Source: Nereocystis luetkeana
Taxonomy: Eukaryota > Sar > Phaeophyceae > Laminariales > Laminariaceae
DNA: 64,000 bases
Assembly (NCBI GenBank): GCA_031213475.1
Contig: JARUPZ010000026.1
Coordinates: 6,617,785-6,681,784, forward strand
Direction: 5' to 3'
This document shows positions 43,901 to 55,599 of the stretch, in pieces. A program made the position numbers and the translations under genes. Position 1 is the stretch's first letter. Every line of letters begins with the position of its first letter. The notes below the pieces were generated by a model that had not been told where the DNA came from, ran no database searches, and saw nothing but the letters and a program-made list of their open reading frames with translations.

Positions 43901-44115
43901 TTACGGGGGACCCTATTACGGGGGACCATATTAAATACCTGGTAGGACCTACGGTAAAAACAAAAATCTATATATTACCCTATTTTTAGTAACAATATTT
44001 GGTCCTATTTAATATGGTCCCCCGTAATAGTTAATAGGATCTGTGTACACAAAAACCAATATATTTAACCATTTCTAATGACAATGATTGGTCCTATTAA
44101 CTATGGCCCCCCGTA
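43901..44115. mobile_element. TTACGGGGG MITE, copy e2, split by copy e1
   Basis: The left end TTACGGGGGACCCTA (43901-43915) and the rest from GTTAATAGGATCTGTG (44030) to GGCCCCCCGTA (44115) form one element once 43916-44029 is removed. The joined site CCTAGTTAATAGG matches the family consensus CATAGTTAATAGG. Confidence 0.85.
43916..44027. mobile_element. TTACGGGGG MITE, copy e1, inserted in e2 at TA
   Basis: Complete copy with ends TTACGGGGGACCATATTAAA and TTAATATGGTCCCCCGTAA, flanked by TA (43914-43915, 44028-44029) where e2 has one TA. It carries an extra CCTGGTA at 43938-43944 compared with copy f. Confidence 0.88.
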
Positions 44116-44171
44116 TTGGTTTAGATACAATTAGCGTGGACGTTAATCCGAGGGGGTGATAACGTGGACTA

Positions 44172-44640
44172 TCTTATCACCCGTGTGATACGGGGGGGTG
44201 CTGTCTTATCACACGTGTGATACGGGGGGGTGCCATCCTATCGCACTTGTGATACGGGGGTGTTCTATATCATCACACGTGTGATACGCTTGTGTGCTAT
44301 CTTCATCACACGTGTGATACGGGGGGGTGCTATGTTACCGCCCGTGTGATACGGGGGGGTGCTATGTTACCGCCCGTGTGATACGGGGGGGTGCTATGTT
44401 ACCGCCCGTGTGATACGGGGGTGTGCTATATTATCACACGTGTGATAAAGGGATGTGCTATTAATATCTTATCACACGTGTGATACGGGGGGGTGCCATA
44501 TTACCGCACGTGTGATACGGGGGGGTGCTATGTTACCGTCCGTGTGATACGGGGGTGTGCTATCTCATCACACGTGTGATACGGGGGGGTGTTATCTTTA
44601 TCACACGTGTGATATAGGGGGGGTGCTATCTTACCACATT
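44172..44640. repeat. 32-bp minisatellite with TCACACGTGTGA palindrome
   Basis: About 14 full units of the form TTATCACACGTGTGATACGG plus GGGGGTGCTAT, with variants ACCGCCCGTGTGATACGG and a partial 15th unit. Each unit contains a 12-base palindrome around CACGTG and a G-run. Between units 9 and 10 an extra TTAATA follows TA (44459-44466). A lone half unit occurs at about 52778-52796. No spacers or cas genes are present, so this is not CRISPR. Confidence 0.9.
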
Positions 44641-46900
44641 AGTAAACAGTAGTATTAAGGTCGCACCACAGTTATGAGCGCGCAGCACGCGCATATACGC
44701 TGCAAATAACAAGATGGCATATCCATTGCTGCGCGCGCGTTTGTACGTTAGATAAGAATCATTCCAACGACAAAATATATGCAACTCGTACTTCCGTCGG
44801 TCGGTTCGGCATTGAAAAAAGCGTCACCCCCGCTCTTCGAATACGTATATATGCACACCCTGTACCAGGTACAGTTTTAGTTCGTGGCTGCACCCGGGGC
44901 TGCTTCTTGGGTCGTAGCAGTCGTCCTTTGTACTCATCATTCTTTCTCTTTTTTTCCTCCCCTCGAAAGGCTTTTCGATGGAACGAATCTCCGATGGAGA
45001 AAAACGGAGACCGAAAAAACGGAAGCACGCTCAACACGATACACATCTATCTGAAAACCTATACACCCCACAGAACGCGCGATCGAATTACCACACCAGA
45101 CTGGCAAAAGACCAGCAGTTTTGAGCGAATATTCGCATCTCACTGCTTCGTTTTTTTCTTCTTCTTTTTTTCGTTCATAGATACTGGGACAAAGGTACGC
45201 CATCTGCAATGGCCCCGAAGGAATAACTTATCTACTGCTGGTAAGCGTATGCTTCATTTTTACCAATCCGCCGGAGGATCGTTTTTTTCTAAAGAAAAAC
45301 CTACTAATCATAGTTGTTGTTGTTGTTGTTGTTGTTGTTGTTCTCACATTAAATCTCTGACGAAGGAGACCGTGGTCACACAAAGGTGCTGAAGCCCTAG
45401 GAAGATCCGAAAAACGAAAAAAATCGAAAATTCGGCTGCCTCAAAATACACGAGACGAAAAAAGCGCACGCAAGATAAAACCAATGTGCAAAACTGAACT
45501 AACATGGCCGCGGGTATATCCTCTCAACTATAACATAGATAGAAGAGTACCCCCGTTCCCACCACTAACCAACTCGTGGCTGCTGACTACAGCGGATGCT
45601 GTCTGAAGTGCTGCCTGCACCCTACGAAACGCACGGTAGTCGTGAAAACGAAAGAGGAACACACCTACCTGCCTGCTATCTGGAGTGTTGTCAGAGTGTG
45701 TGTGTGTGTGTTCTTCACATTAAACCGTTCTTTCTACCCGTCGACATCCAGCACAACCAGTGTCCGTGCCGATTCTTCCATCCTAGAAGAGATACAAGTT
45801 CTGTGGTCACAAAGCTACGCCACAGAGATACTACGTTGCCACGTGTGCAGTGTGAACTGCAGTGGGCAATGCAAAAAGCCATGTCATCATACTAGATACG
45901 ACAGGCACGACATACGCAATCTATGAAATAGTGAAACGAAAAGAAACAATCAAAGAGAAAACAAAAACAAGGTAGACAAGTCGAAAAAGAAAAAGAAGAA
46001 AAATGAAAGCAAAATCTAAGAGAAACAATCTGTCGTGCCCCCCCCCCCGCAGGCGAGGTGGCCTACACTTGAAAAAGAACGAGCTGGAAAAAAGAAGAAA
46101 TAACAAAAGACACCACTGCTTGTGAACAGAGTAAGACAAAGAACCAAGGAGAAAGTAACAAGGAAAAATAACAAAGGGGAAATAACAGGCAGACCAAAGC
46201 CCAAAGCACCTTCTAGGTGGCGGCAGCAGCTTGTGGTACGAGTAGTATAGCCAGGTTCTCCCTGCTAATCCGCCTGGTACCTTGCTACCCAGACTGCCGT
46301 CTCCGCCCTGCGTTCGTCAACTATGCCCAGCCCCTTGGCGTCAGACAATACGAGCCGAGCAGAGCAGGTTCGTCTTCCAACCACGCCACACGGCTCCTTG
46401 AGTACGGCTTATCAATCAGAAAAGGAAGAGGAAGAGAAAAAATGAAATGAAAATCACGGAGAGTCAGCGCAAGAAAGAAAAAAAAAAAAAAAAAACGAAA
46501 CTAAAAGAGAAGACAAGGGAAGACCACGTTCGAGCCAGCTGCACCAGTTGGTAGCACTAGTAGTATGGTCATATTCTACTTCCTAGAGTGAAGACTCGCG
46601 GGTATGCAGTTAAAAAAGGAGCAATCGAACCTTACTACCACACGAATATCAACCATCGCCATCTCTTCCTGGACTGTCTGACGCAATAAAGTTGCAGCAC
46701 AGTTATGATACCACGTCCCTGATAATTGCGTAGGTTATTCCCCATGAAGGGTATACCACTCGTTAAACTACAAAGACCAGTCAGTGACGACGTTTATAAC
46801 GAGTACCGGTAGAATCTGATACTATTCTGCCTCGTGAAAAACAATACCAGGAAAAAAACAACCTATGACTGCTTCTCTCGTGATGATAGTGTGCGCGCAG
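44641..46900. other. Gene-poor stretch with a dispersed repeat
   Basis: Includes a scar at 44863, a (GTT)n tract at about 45311-45341, an A-run at 46476-46496 and D4 at 45706-45890. A block at 45052-45130 (GAAAACCTATACACC and ACGCGCGATCGAATTACC) is repeated on the opposite-oriented D4 flank near 49421-49530. No gene recognised. Confidence 0.45.
45706..45890 (+). repeat. Dispersed repeat D4, copy 3
   Basis: CATTAAACCGTTCTTTCTAC, GTCGACATCCAGCACAACCA and GATACTACGTTGCCACGTGT. Nearly the reverse complement of 49860-50045 (about 93% by eye). Confidence 0.72.
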
Positions 46901-48205
46901 ATCATGGGTCTCCATGCACCGTCTTCCTGCCGCTCTTCATGGCCGCATCATCGCCTTGGCCCAATCCGCCCGCTCCTTTGCGCGTGCACTCGTTGCCATT
47001 CCCTTCCAGTCGTTTCCCTTTCTCCGTCATCCTGAAAAACAAAATGCTCCTCGCACTTGCGGTTCTGATCTGGAAAATAAAAATTCTCGCGCAGGGGGAG
47101 GTCAATCCGTCTCTTCCCCGCACGTCGACGCTCAGTCTCCCTCCTCCCTCGTCGTCGAATCCAGCCTCCTACCGGCGCAATTGACTGTGCCGTAGTGTGG
47201 CCTGTGGTGGCGCCTGCCTCCGCGCACGGACACCCCGATTGAGCATTGCTGCTCTGCCGCAGCTGCCTAAAAAAGACGCGCGAATCGTAGGTCTCCGTGT
47301 CTGACGCACCACGTACGACCCAACTCTACTGCCGCCTGAGCCTCGCGGCCACAGGCAGCAAGAAGGTATCACTCCTTGAGGGTGAGTCCGGCCTTACACC
47401 CGCCAGAAAGACCTACCCCACTCGCTATTAGCCTGATAGGGCATGCCTCGCAGCATTCCTTGCCGAGGCAGCGAGGGGAACGGAAGATGTAGACCACGAA
47501 GTCAGCGCTGACTGAGTGAAGTAGTAGGTTGTTCCTTCTCGCTTGAAAAACTCCTGCTAACTTGGTCGGAATTATAAGTAGCGTTTAAAGATTAATCCGG
47601 GGACGAAGCGGTCCTTATATTTTCGTCTAAAATGGTATGTTCGGAAATGATAAAGGACCCGTTCAGGCATAATTTTAATGCGTGATATTGCCTCGAAAAA
47701 AGGATGGGTGCGTGCGTGCAGGCGCAAGCAAGCAAGTGGGTAATCGTCATGCCGACTATTGATACCGCTGACTGTAGACCAGAGAGCGGGCTGATACATG
47801 ACAAAAAGAGATGGATGCCGGCCCCGCCCCCCCCACCCCGGCATTCTAAGGAAAACATCGATCGTTCCTTTGAGTCCGTTTAATCATTCATCAAAGGACG
47901 GGGGGGGGTGTACTCAATATCAATCCATGGCCGTAGTGGTATGACCATAAGAGTAGACCCTCGCATGACCCCTCCAACGCCGGGAGGGGGGTCGGAGAGG
48001 ATTTGGGACCAGCCCGAAATGGGCGTATTGCGTATTGTCGTATACACCTGGTATTTTACATATTTATCACATTTATCACCGATCACCGTACGTACCGGCC
48101 TTCGGACTTTTTTTTAAAATCTAAATACATACGTAGCATGATTACGTAGCAACAAACAGCGGGGAGAGGGTGCCAAAAAACAAGCACATGCGCATACAAC
48201 CTATA
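46901..48205. other. Gene-free stretch
   Basis: Moderately GC-rich around 46900-47500 with several overlapping short frames on both strands and no recognisable domain or splice pattern. A partial D2 copy follows a G-run at 47900-47990. Confidence 0.4.
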
Positions 48206-48218
48206 CCACACCCACTCG

Positions 48219-48300
48219 GGACTGCAGTCCCGTTTTGGGGAAGAACTCCTCACAGCAGTAGAATTTGAGTGATTTGTCCCGAAGACGAGACTGCCTGCAA
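48219..48300. mobile_element. TTAA foldback family, diverged copy
   Basis: CGGGACTGCAGTCCCGTTTT and ATTTGAGTGATTTGTCCC with GACTGC arms. No TTAA is visible at the ends. Confidence 0.6.
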
Positions 48301-49099
48301 TTTTTCCCTAAATGGGTGATCGAAGAGGGGGGCCTTCATTCGTACAACTATACAACACGCAAGATAACACGCGCACCCCCCTCGGACGATTTTCCCAAGC
48401 CGACCTCCTCGACAACGGGCAAAAGAGTGCGACCACCCCCCCCCCCCCCCCCCGAGTTATGCATCCATCAATGGAAATACCTCGAGAAAACCTGCCCAAA
48501 GCCGACGATTTCGTTGCGCTGACCCCCCCCTCCCTTGCTTATAGGAGGAAACCGGCTCGGGGTATTTATCACAGGGTAACCTTGTGTGTTGTAAGGTGTA
48601 TAGACCTATAAATCGCAGCACAGGACGTCTTGTTTCAACTCGCCGACCTCCCACTCAGACGTGCCAGATTCCTGCTCGCCCACACCCACGAGTAGACCCG
48701 TGCACTACAGTACTGCCGCTGTTGTAGATTATCTTCTACCTTCCTTTTCTATCTCACAGCCTATCCCAGCCTCCTTTTCTTTCCAAGTCAACCACTCTGC
48801 ACCCTCGCCAAACTGATGATGTGGCCCTCCTCCCCATCCCCTCTTTTCAAGTCACGCCAACGATTCAATATCTCTCCACAAACCCCAGGTTTCTTTCGTC
48901 CAACCTTCCACAGATTTTACGTCAGCCTTTGCCGTGTCAAACGAACGGTGAGACATTCCCTCCGATGGTTTTCCACGCTGGTTGTCTCAGTATTCAAGGC
49001 ACATAATGGCATTTGTATGTCTGGCTGTATTTCGGGGACAGTCGCCGCGCAGGGTCTCTCTTTCCGGCGAGCAGCTGGGCTGCAGAAGAGGTGCTTTAA

Positions 49100-49189
49100 C
49101 TCCTTTTAGAACCGCAGTTTGGTTTTGGGGAGAAACCAGTCAAAACGTAAGTAATTTGTCCCCAAAACGGGACTGCGGTTCTAAAAGGG
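49100..49189. mobile_element. TTAA foldback MITE (piggyBac-like), copy
   Basis: Left TTAA at 49096-49099. Arms CTCCTTTTAGAACCGCAG and CTGCGGTTCTAAAAGGG, with inner GGGGAGAAACCAGT and TTTGTCCCCAAAACGGGACT. The right flank reads TTAC, one base off TTAA. Confidence 0.8.
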
Positions 49190-49859
49190 TTACCTCGTAT
49201 CTCGAAAAGCCTCCGCCAGTGCCGAACAACAATAATGAAGTGGACACCGAGATCTGATGTCTGGGATCGTTGCGTGGGGATATAATTCATACCTGTCTGT
49301 GCTGACAATATTGCAACGCCTACAGGCAGTATACCGCGGCGACAGCAGTCGCCTCCATAGCACACTCGGCAGGTGGCTAATTCATTGCTTTCAAACCTGC
49401 AATGCTTTGTAGACAACTCTGAAAACCTATACGTGCACAGCCCGTAGAACACGCGATCGAAATACCAATGTATAACACCAAGCTTGCTAGCAAAGATTAG
49501 TTTGAGTGTTTTTCCCCCGATATCAAAGCTTCGGTTTTCTTTTCTTTTTTTCATATATGCCAGGATACCGGGTGCGTGCTAATCTTATTATTGCATGTAA
49601 TATGCAGATGTCCCCCCTCCCCCCCTCCCTCCCTCCCTCCTGCCCCCACTCTTATTCAACTCATAGACTGTTACGTTTTGTTCCCGCAGCCCCAAGAGGC
49701 AGATAACAGGGAGAAAAGACATTACAGCAGAGGTACCACTCTGTCTCTAAACATATAAGGACCAAACTGCCCTGACATTGCGGGACAGAGTGACATGTGC
49801 GAATGGCATTGACAGACTCGTAGACAGCAGTAGTAGTCGCCCGTACAACACGCACGATA

Positions 49860-50045
49860 TATCCCCATGGGCTTTGCATTGCCCACTGCACTTCACACTG
49901 CACACGTGGCAACGTAGTATCTCTGTGGCGTAGCTTTGTGACCACAGAACTTGTATCTCTTCTAGGATTGAAGAATCGGCACGGACACTGGTTGTGCTGG
50001 ATGTCGACGGGTAGAAAGAACGGTTTAATGTGAAGAACACCCACA
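49860..50045 (-). repeat. Dispersed repeat D4, copy 4
   Basis: Reverse-complement counterpart of 45706-45890, including ACACGTGGCAACGTAGTATC and TGTCGACGGGTAGAAAGAAC. Confidence 0.72.
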
Positions 50046-50140
50046 CACACATGGGACGAATCTCCGACCCGAGTATCCGAAAAATGGTGGCTCCGGAAAT
50101 ATCTTGTCGAGACATTCTCAAATAATTGCAGGGATTACCC

Positions 50141-50481
50141 GGTCGCCCCGGTGGTTCAAGTGGTTAACCTCGAATTCTACTTGTTTGAGTCCTGGGTTCG
50201 AGCCCTAGGAGGGTCGGACTTTGACTTTATTTGCAAAAATAAAAAAAGGGATTCAATTGTTGAGAGCGCCTTGCAGCGTGGGTAGGCACAAATCGATGCG
50301 AGTCGACGAGGGAAGAAAAGGCTGAAATCTTCTCGCGATAAAAATGAAGGCACGTACCGTAGCGGGAAGGGGGGAGAAGAGCCTGCTATGTGACCCCGGA
50401 TCTGAGTTACGAGTTGGAAGGAGAGAGAGAAGAAGATGTGCGAAGATAATGAATGGGATGGAAAAAAAAAAAAAAAAAAAA
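50141..50481 (+). mobile_element. tRNA-derived SINE, copy 3
   Basis: Full-length plus-strand copy: head GGTCGCCCCGGTGGTTCAAG, A box TGGTTCAAGTGG (50152-50163), B box GGTTCGAGCCC (50195-50205), body, and a ~20-A tail ending at 50481. The boxes match the pol III consensus TRGYNNANNNGG and GGTTCGANNCC exactly. Confidence 0.9.
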
Positions 50482-50538
50482 GTCACCGGCGCGAGGTAAT
50501 CACTTGGTAAAAAAATAGCTCATTCGTGATGTTTCCAT

Positions 50539-50949
50539 AAATTTGTAGGGATGGTAGTTGCCGGCACGAGGTAATCACCGGTAAAAATAAACCCCTTGTA
50601 AAGTTTCGTTTTTTTTTCGCGGTGACTAGTTCTCCGGGAGAAAAAAACAGTGAAAAAATGCCGCCACATACACTGCAAACCCCAGGAGTTTTTGGCTTTC
50701 CGTGGGGTCTCTGCTAAAAAGAGCTAAACTAGCGCGCGCAGGCGGCACTCAACAGATAGACGCTTTTCGGTGTTCGGTAGGGATTTCGACGATTATTCTT
50801 GAACGGGGAGGATAATAACGCATCCCCTAAATTTAAAAGCCGTGCGGTTGTCGCGGTAATGGCGAGCAGTGATGAATTTTAGCTCAAAATCGGTGATTAC
50901 CGGTTCGTCATAGCTCTGAATTGCGGTAGCTACGGTACCATCCCTGTAA
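50539..50949. mobile_element. CAGGG-ended inverted-repeat element (hAT-like, old)
   Basis: The left end TAGGGATGGTAGTTGCCGGC and the reverse complement of the right end CAGGGATGGTACCGTAGCTA pair over the first ~11 bases. Inner arms GGTAATCACCGGTAAAAA and its counterpart (AAATCGGTGATTACCGGT) pair more weakly. The flanking octamers TAAATTTG and TAAATAGA agree at 6 of 8. The superfamily is a suggestion. Confidence 0.45.
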
Positions 50950-51237
50950 ATAGATGCAACGCTCGGCATTTATTTCCACTCGTTCCCCCTGACTCCTACG
51001 AGCGCAGCAGTGATGACGTGTCTCCAACAAAAGTACAATACGGGGTCCGTGTGGCTGCAAGGCCTGGACCTCAGTGGTCATTACGGTGCGCATCTACCGC
51101 AACAACTGCTCGTTGCACCAGATACCTGGTATCATGCTCTGCATGATTTTGCACTTACATACACAAGACTGCATACGATACCTGGTACACTGCGGTTCAT
51201 TTCATACAACACATACTCGCACATCCTGTCGATTAAC

Positions 51238-51330
51238 CCCTTCAATTAGGGCTGCAGTCCCGTTTTGGGGACAAACTACTTGAAAATGGAGTAGTGGTGT
51301 CCCTAAAACGGGACTGCGGTTCTAAAACTT
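51238..51330. mobile_element. TTAA foldback MITE (piggyBac-like), copy
   Basis: Left TTAA at 51234-51237 followed by CCCCTTCAATTAGGGCTGCA. Inner GGGGACAAACTACTTGAAAA; right arm AACGGGACTGCGGTTCTAAA. The right TTAA is lost next to a scar at 51333. Confidence 0.75.
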
Positions 51331-51339
51331 GATACCAGG

Positions 51340-53880
51340 TATACGGTAGGTTTATGTGTGATCAAGCAAGTACCTGGTATCAAGTACCATACGATTCATG
51401 TACGTATCCATTGTGTGTATGAACATGTGACAAGGTGTACGAATACGTGCATGTAGTAGTCAATGTACTGGTATGTAATTCATGTGCCAAGTAGAAAATA
51501 TGCCGTTATCTAGAAGTCTGCGGTTGAAACTTCCTACAAGAAGATGGCTGATACATACATACCGCCAGTGTACAGGCAGCGTCATAGCGTAGACCAGGCT
51601 GGCAAAGCCAACGGACCATCAGCGACGTTGCGGAGATGATGGCGCGAAACAAAAAGCTGGCTTGGACACGTATAAAAAAAAAGGACGCGAGAGGAACGTC
51701 AGACAGAGAACGGCATATATTTGAGGGCATGACGTGGCATATATAACCCCGCTGGTGGTGGTGGTGGTGGAATCGTCATGATGGTATTCATGGTGGTGGT
51801 GGTGGTGGTGGTGATGACCGTATCCATGGCGTTGGTGAGATGAGGGTTGTAGTTGTTGCAAACAAGGTCGGCAGCAAGAGAGGAGCGGGACGAAGCCCTT
51901 CAAGAAGCGCGCTATGAATAGCAGGCTCTACCTGGTACTGTATATACTAGGGGATGTTATTTTTTTGTCATCGTCATATCCTCTGATATTTTCCCTGCTT
52001 CTCCAGCCAGCCCCCCCCCCTATCACGAGACAGATCCGGGAGCACATGACAAGGCATCGCCAAAACTAGAACCAAGAGGGATCATTCCGGTGGGGGCTTG
52101 CGGGACAGTACGCGGCGCATACCGCTTATAAAGCCCCTTATGAGACCCCGGGATATCGAGCAAAAAATATAACTTTGATGCTGTATCAAGCGGCTACGAG
52201 CTGTGTGAACACTGAGCGGCACGAAAAGGCTCATGTTGCACCCACGCCGTACGACTCCTTGTATTGGAACTCGGACACAGATCTGTATCCTCGCACAACC
52301 ACGCAATGGCCGTTGGGGTAACGGTCACTCCTTGACCTCAAAATGTTCCCCTGTAAAGTCCCACGAGGGTTCAACACACACGCTAGCGCACCCCCGCTGG
52401 GACGAATTTCCGAGCCGGTTTTCTCCAAAAGCAGGGGGCGGTGCACACCCGAATAAAACTTTGGTCTTCGAGATACAGTAGTAGTGACGGTCCCTTTATT
52501 GTGCCGGCATCGTATCCGCCAGCCAATAATGTGCCGGCACTATAGCGGCAACCGGCACTATGTGCTCCGAACACTGACTGACTGCCACATTGGTCATTAA
52601 TCCCATCTGTGCCGAGCGATTCCACAGGCACTATAGCGGGCAAAAAAGCGCTACTCACCCGGCACTATACGGGGACCCCTGTCTGCATATCCGTGCGAAT
52701 CATCGCTGGGCGTTGTTTGCGCCTTCCCCGTTGTCCATGAATCAGCTTCGAAATTCGTTCGAGGGGTGGGTTATCGTTATCACACGTGTGATAAGGCATT
52801 ACGCCGCTGATGGCAATGGTAATGGTAACGGAGTTAGTAGGAAAGCGAAAACTCCTTTCCAATCACTAAGTTACTGCTATCACATGCATTTTTTGAATGA
52901 CATTCCCCCTCCCCCTACTTTTTGATTAAATCGAAAGACCACCCAATATATCACTAATACAAAAAAGACCTCCCAATATATCACTCTCTTGGGTATGTTG
53001 TGTTATCCCACCCCCTGTAGAGTACACACCGCACCCGGGTGATAGGCTTTTTAGAGGCCCAAATATTATCACCGGGGTGGTGGTGGTGAGGGCGACGTTC
53101 GTCGATGCGGTGGTGATGAGGGTTGTAGTTCTTGCAACCAGTTCGGTAGGGTGGTCATTGGGTATGGTGGCGACAGATTTACGGCCGAGAGAGGGAGGGA
53201 GGGAGGGGGGGGGGGGGAGGAGGGGGCTTGGCTGGTTACTTCAGCACGTGCCATATGTCGGGCAGATCGTCTGCAGAAGGATCAACCAGATCAGATCGCC
53301 TAGATCCTAGCCTGCCGCTATGAGATGCCGTGCAGGATCTGTTCAGTGCAGGTCTAACCTCGAAAACACGTCTCAGATTCATGCAGAGTATTGGGGTCTC
53401 ACCCGGCACGTGGGCTAAATTCCTCACAGATCGGGAAATATATCTGCACGAAAACATCTACTGTAGATCATCAAGTAGGAAACGGTGATCTGTGCGGGGC
53501 GTGGAATGCTCGCCGCCCGTTACTCTCACAAGGATTACCCTGGGTTGGGAAATCGGCCGACGTATTCACCCTACAGCTCGGCAGGTAACACCTTAAAGTT
53601 ATCGTATACTATACCGGTACGAAATATACCAGCATGATGTAAAACATCCTATGCACGGAGAATAATTGCGGAGTAGACTCTTTTATCTTGATTGTGGAAT
53701 CGGACGATACTCACACGATCGAGCTGTGCATTGCATGTCTGACTACATAAACAAGACATAATTTCGCGGAGATGTGACGGTCGTTTTCCTTCGGTCAGCT
53801 CAAGCCGCGGGCACTGCAACAAAAACGTGACGGCGTGTTCATGGTGCAGCAGATACCTTACCGTACTGGTCAATAGTAGT
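51340..53880. other. Gene-poor stretch
   Basis: Scars at 51371, 51929 and 53612, a GGT tract at about 51751-51812, a poly-C at 52010 and a G-run near 53207-53218. A half unit of the 44172 minisatellite lies at about 52778-52796. GTGCCGGCACTATAGCG-like words recur three to four times in 52500-52670. No gene recognised. Confidence 0.4.
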
Positions 53881-53887
53881 ATTAATA

Positions 53888-53992
53888 TTACGGGGGACCA
53901 TATTAAATAGGACCTACGGTACAGACAAAAACCTAAATATTTCGCTATTTTTACTAACAACATTTGGTCCTACTTACTATGGCCCACCATAA
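53888..53992. mobile_element. TTACGGGGG MITE, copy f
   Basis: TTACGGGGGACCATATTAAA to ATGGCCCACCATAA with TA on both sides. It is preceded directly by a TATTAATA word (53880-53887). It is the empty-site reference for the CCTGGTA insertion in copy e1. Confidence 0.84.
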
Positions 53993-54715
53993 TAGTACAT
54001 ACTTGAGAGCGCACAGATATAATAGTTTCTTGTTGGCGTGGGCTTCTTCTTCGCCTTCACCTGCTCATGTTTCTCTCCTGAAATTCGTCTGGTTTCCTGG
54101 CGTTGTGTATGCGCCGCCTCTCCGCCTCCGGTACATTTGGCACTGCAATGCGGACCACCTTAATTTTTCCTTCGTGCGGTATTTGCGAGGTATACACTTT
54201 ATCTATCGCGTATTAATAGTATATCTGCATCTCTTCTTCGGTATACAAAGGGTAAAAAACCAACCAACACGGAGGCTGGGTGATGTCCAGCATGTCGACG
54301 GGTAGGAATAAAAGAGCATACCACTCTGTCCCTGGCTGTAAGTACCTTTTGCACATCAACATGTAACACAAAAGCTCATTATATTTAGGTACAGAGTGGT
54401 AGGTTTTGAGTGTGAAACAACACACCTATAATCTAATTACCAGGTAGCCTTTAAAGTGTGTCCGTATACTCGAAAATCGACAGCGCTAACGACGATGGAT
54501 CACCCACCTCTGGTACACCTCCTGGTACACGGTCAAGGCGCGCAAGTGCCAACACTTCGCTCGGCCCGGACAAGTACAGCACAGGCCCACCAACAAGAAA
54601 TAACCTAATACCACTACGGGCGTGAGTGTAAAGGCCGCTCGATTTTCATATTAATGTCTGAACGTTCCTTATATCTCAGGCCACAGGGGTAAGAAAACAA
54701 CGCTCAATTTTTGGC

Positions 54716-54895
54716 AAAAGATGTCAGGAGGCGGCATTTTCACCCCTTGTCAGACAACAAATTTGCCTTGAAAGGCCTTGACTGACACCAACATGCTACC
54801 GGTAGGTTTTAATGGGGAACACTCGGCCCTAAACACACCCGGCCCTAAACCCTTGACAGCGCACGTTTTTCTTTGCCCGACATGTCTCCTGAGAT
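54716..54895 (+). repeat. Dispersed repeat D5, copy 1
   Basis: ATGTCAGGAGGCGGCATTTT, CACCCCTTGTCAGACAACAA, AACACTCGGCCCTAAA and GACATGTCTCCTGA. It pairs with 60428-60594. It has CCGGTA after TA at 54797-54804, which the other copy lacks. Confidence 0.75.
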
Positions 54896-55464
54896 CTTTG
54901 CTTGCTGGGGGACGCTTTTGAGAAGATTGGATTGAGAAATCGTGATCAGAGGCGAGCGCACCACTAAATCCTACTGTACTATATCAGGTTCATCACAATA
55001 GCCTTTTTATGCTCAAAACACGGTGTAAGGACGGCGCCACAATAATTTTTGAGGCTTTTGCTCAGCAGAGGTGTTCTTTTGCTAGCGGGCTCACGCTGTA
55101 ACTATTGATGAGCGTCTTTCGGCAAGAGGAGTGGAGCCACAACCTTGCCGCTTTCGCGTTGCCAACAACTGCAGGTATCTCGGAGGAGAAGCTACGACTG
55201 CTGTAGCAGCCTCATGGATCAGCGGGCAGCGAGCGTAATGAGGGCGGAAGGAACGGAGGGTCCCCTTGCTAGAAACGGAGTCTGCAAGCGAGGAGAGCCT
55301 CTATATATCAGATACCCTCGGATATCATAGAGTTAGCCACCTCGAGAAGGGTGTCTAGGCTTCAACTCCAGTGGCGGGGTCGCAAGGAGGCTATCATAGG
55401 AGGAGCAGGGAGGGGGGGGGGGGAGGGTGACAGGCTCACACCCACGGCTTGGGGATGGAACCTA
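54896..55464. other. Gene-free stretch
   Basis: No recognisable gene or repeat; a short G-run near 55410-55424. Confidence 0.4.
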
Positions 55465-55569
55465 TTACGGGGGGCTATAGTTAACAGGACCAAATATTGT
55501 TAGTAAAAATGCTTAAATATTTAGGTTTTTATGTACACCATAGGTCCTGTTAACTAGGTTCCCCCGTAA
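55465..55569. mobile_element. TTACGGGGG MITE, copy g
   Basis: TTACGGGGGGCTATAGTTAA to GGTTCCCCCGTAA with TA on both sides (55463-55464, 55570-55571). Confidence 0.85.
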
Positions 55570-55599
55570 TAGCTGTGGCTCACAAGAGGCGAACACCCG

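Noticed and set aside
44172..44640. CRISPR array
   Set aside because: Repeats are contiguous without unique spacers, no cas genes are present, and the context is eukaryotic.
45576..45926. 116-codon plus-strand frame
   Set aside because: Mostly the D4 dispersed repeat, which occurs four times in both orientations.
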